Positions 63,436 to 64,000 of a stretch of 64,000 bases of DNA are shown one piece after another; position 1 is the stretch's first letter; every line of letters begins with the position of its first letter. This DNA comes from Oryzibacter oryziterrae. GTDB taxonomy: Bacteria; Pseudomonadota; Alphaproteobacteria; Rhizobiales; Pleomorphomonadaceae. The position numbers and the translations under genes are program-made. The DNA lies in the NCBI RefSeq assembly GCF_021864535.1, contig NZ_JAKJIC010000003.1:1-64000 (forward strand), read 5' to 3'. Under the pieces are notes generated by a model. That model worked only from the letters and a program-made list of their open reading frames with translations. It searched no databases and was not told the origin of the DNA.

Positions 63436-63821
63436 GTCGCCGCAGCCAGTGCACGCGCGATGGCAGCGATCCGGGCCACAGACGCGCCTTCCTCCAGACG
63501 GATAGTCACCGGACCGACGACAATCTCGGCACGGGAAATAGCTTTGACCGTCAGCGGCTCAGGGGATGGTGGTTCCACAACCATGGCCGCAAACTCGACC
63601 GCGTCTTCCGGCTCTGGCAACACCAACTTGCCTTGCCTCGCTTGCGCGCGCCAGGAAGACAGATGGGTGGCCTTCAGCCCGTAGCACTCGGCCACTTCAT
63701 TCACCGTCACGCCTGGTAGTCAGCTCTCCGACACGATCCAGGCCTTGACCTCGTCAGGCCATTGGCGATGTGCCTCACGTCTGCTTCGTCGCGTTGTGAG
63801 AACCTCCAACGTACTCTCCAT
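63432..63821 (-). pseudogene. IS66-family TnpA with in-frame stop
   Basis: From ATG 63821: MESTLEVLTTRRSRREAHRQWPDEVKAWIVSES, an in-frame TGA, LPGVTVNEVAECYGLKATHLSSWRAQARQGKLVLPEPED, to the Orf2 overlap. One nonsense codon separates the two halves of a normal IS66 TnpA. GTG/ATG re-initiation just after the stop is possible. The remaining bases to the end of the window (63822-64000) show no gene. Confidence 0.8.
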
Positions 63822-64000
63822 GGAGAAACTCCTTGTCGCTCATCCATGGAATGTCGATCCCAGATCAGGCGACAGCAGACAACGTGGGGTTAGAACACCG
63901 GTTACGACCATTGAGCCATTTACGAAAGAACAATCCGAGGGGTTAACTCACTTTTGCTCCCCAGCTGATAGTATCTCGACCGCGTTCGCCCCCATTTTCC

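Overview
The window is GC-rich alphaproteobacterial DNA, most likely from a member of the Hyphomicrobiales (Rhizobiales). The evidence is the core gene content (prmA, uvrD, ligA, AsmA, folA, hflK-hflC, a Do-type protease), the DUF3280- and DUF4424-like proteins, and codon use. It has two parts: a conserved chromosomal segment (1 to about 24.15 kb) and a mosaic genomic island (about 24.15 kb to the end of the window, right boundary not seen).

Chromosome, 1-24.15 kb. In order: prmA (cut by the window edge), a secreted DUF3280-like protein, a 142-bp inverted-repeat element, uvrD, a chemotaxis receptor, a thioesterase, a glutathione S-transferase, ligA, two tandem TraB/GumN paralogues (one lacking both metal-binding motifs), an FAD-linked D-lactate-type dehydrogenase, a large AsmA protein with an apparent non-ATG start, then a tightly packed run: GNAT acetyltransferase, folA, hflK, hflC, DUF2065 and a Do-type periplasmic protease that ends in a strong terminator. 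A DUF4424 secreted protein follows, then the orphan 3' end of a thymidylate synthase gene, where the island begins.

Island entry module, 24.15-36.2 kb. A five-gene minus-strand operon carries a complete foreign thyA followed by a tyrosine recombinase, a second tyrosine recombinase, a small coiled-coil protein and a third tyrosine recombinase. This resembles the three-integrase-plus-small-protein operons of GInt elements, with a different gene order. The island disrupts host thyA and brings a replacement as the first gene of the recombinase operon. After it come IS debris (an IS5 fragment, an intact-looking IS3 element that cuts an ArdC-like antirestriction gene, an IS1182 fragment) and a small HxlR-SDR-SnoaL cargo cassette. 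Two copies of a GC-rich, multi-hairpin sequence of about 115 nt lie in the same orientation at 24.27 kb and 36.08 kb.

Defence module 1, 36.7-49.0 kb: a complete Druantia type II-like operon (DruM cytosine-5 methyltransferase, DruF, DruG, and DruE, a 1957-residue DEAD-box helicase with a DUF1998-like end). A ten-codon mini-ORF overlaps the druE start.

Defence/conflict module 2, 49.6-62.2 kb: a minus-strand operon of vWA (TerY-like), PP2C phosphatase, a 1257-residue serine/threonine kinase, a zinc-ribbon P-loop GTPase and a GAP1-like partner, with overlapping start/stop codons in the last four. Facing it on the plus strand are a bitopic coiled-coil/DUF4189 protein and an orphan VirD4/TraG-type coupling ATPase, with no type IV secretion genes nearby. 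The vWA-phosphatase-kinase triad is the known TerY-P arrangement. The combination with GTPase, GAP1-like protein, VirD4-like ATPase and envelope protein is the least described system in this window. The right edge is a graveyard of IS630, IS5-like and IS66 fragments.
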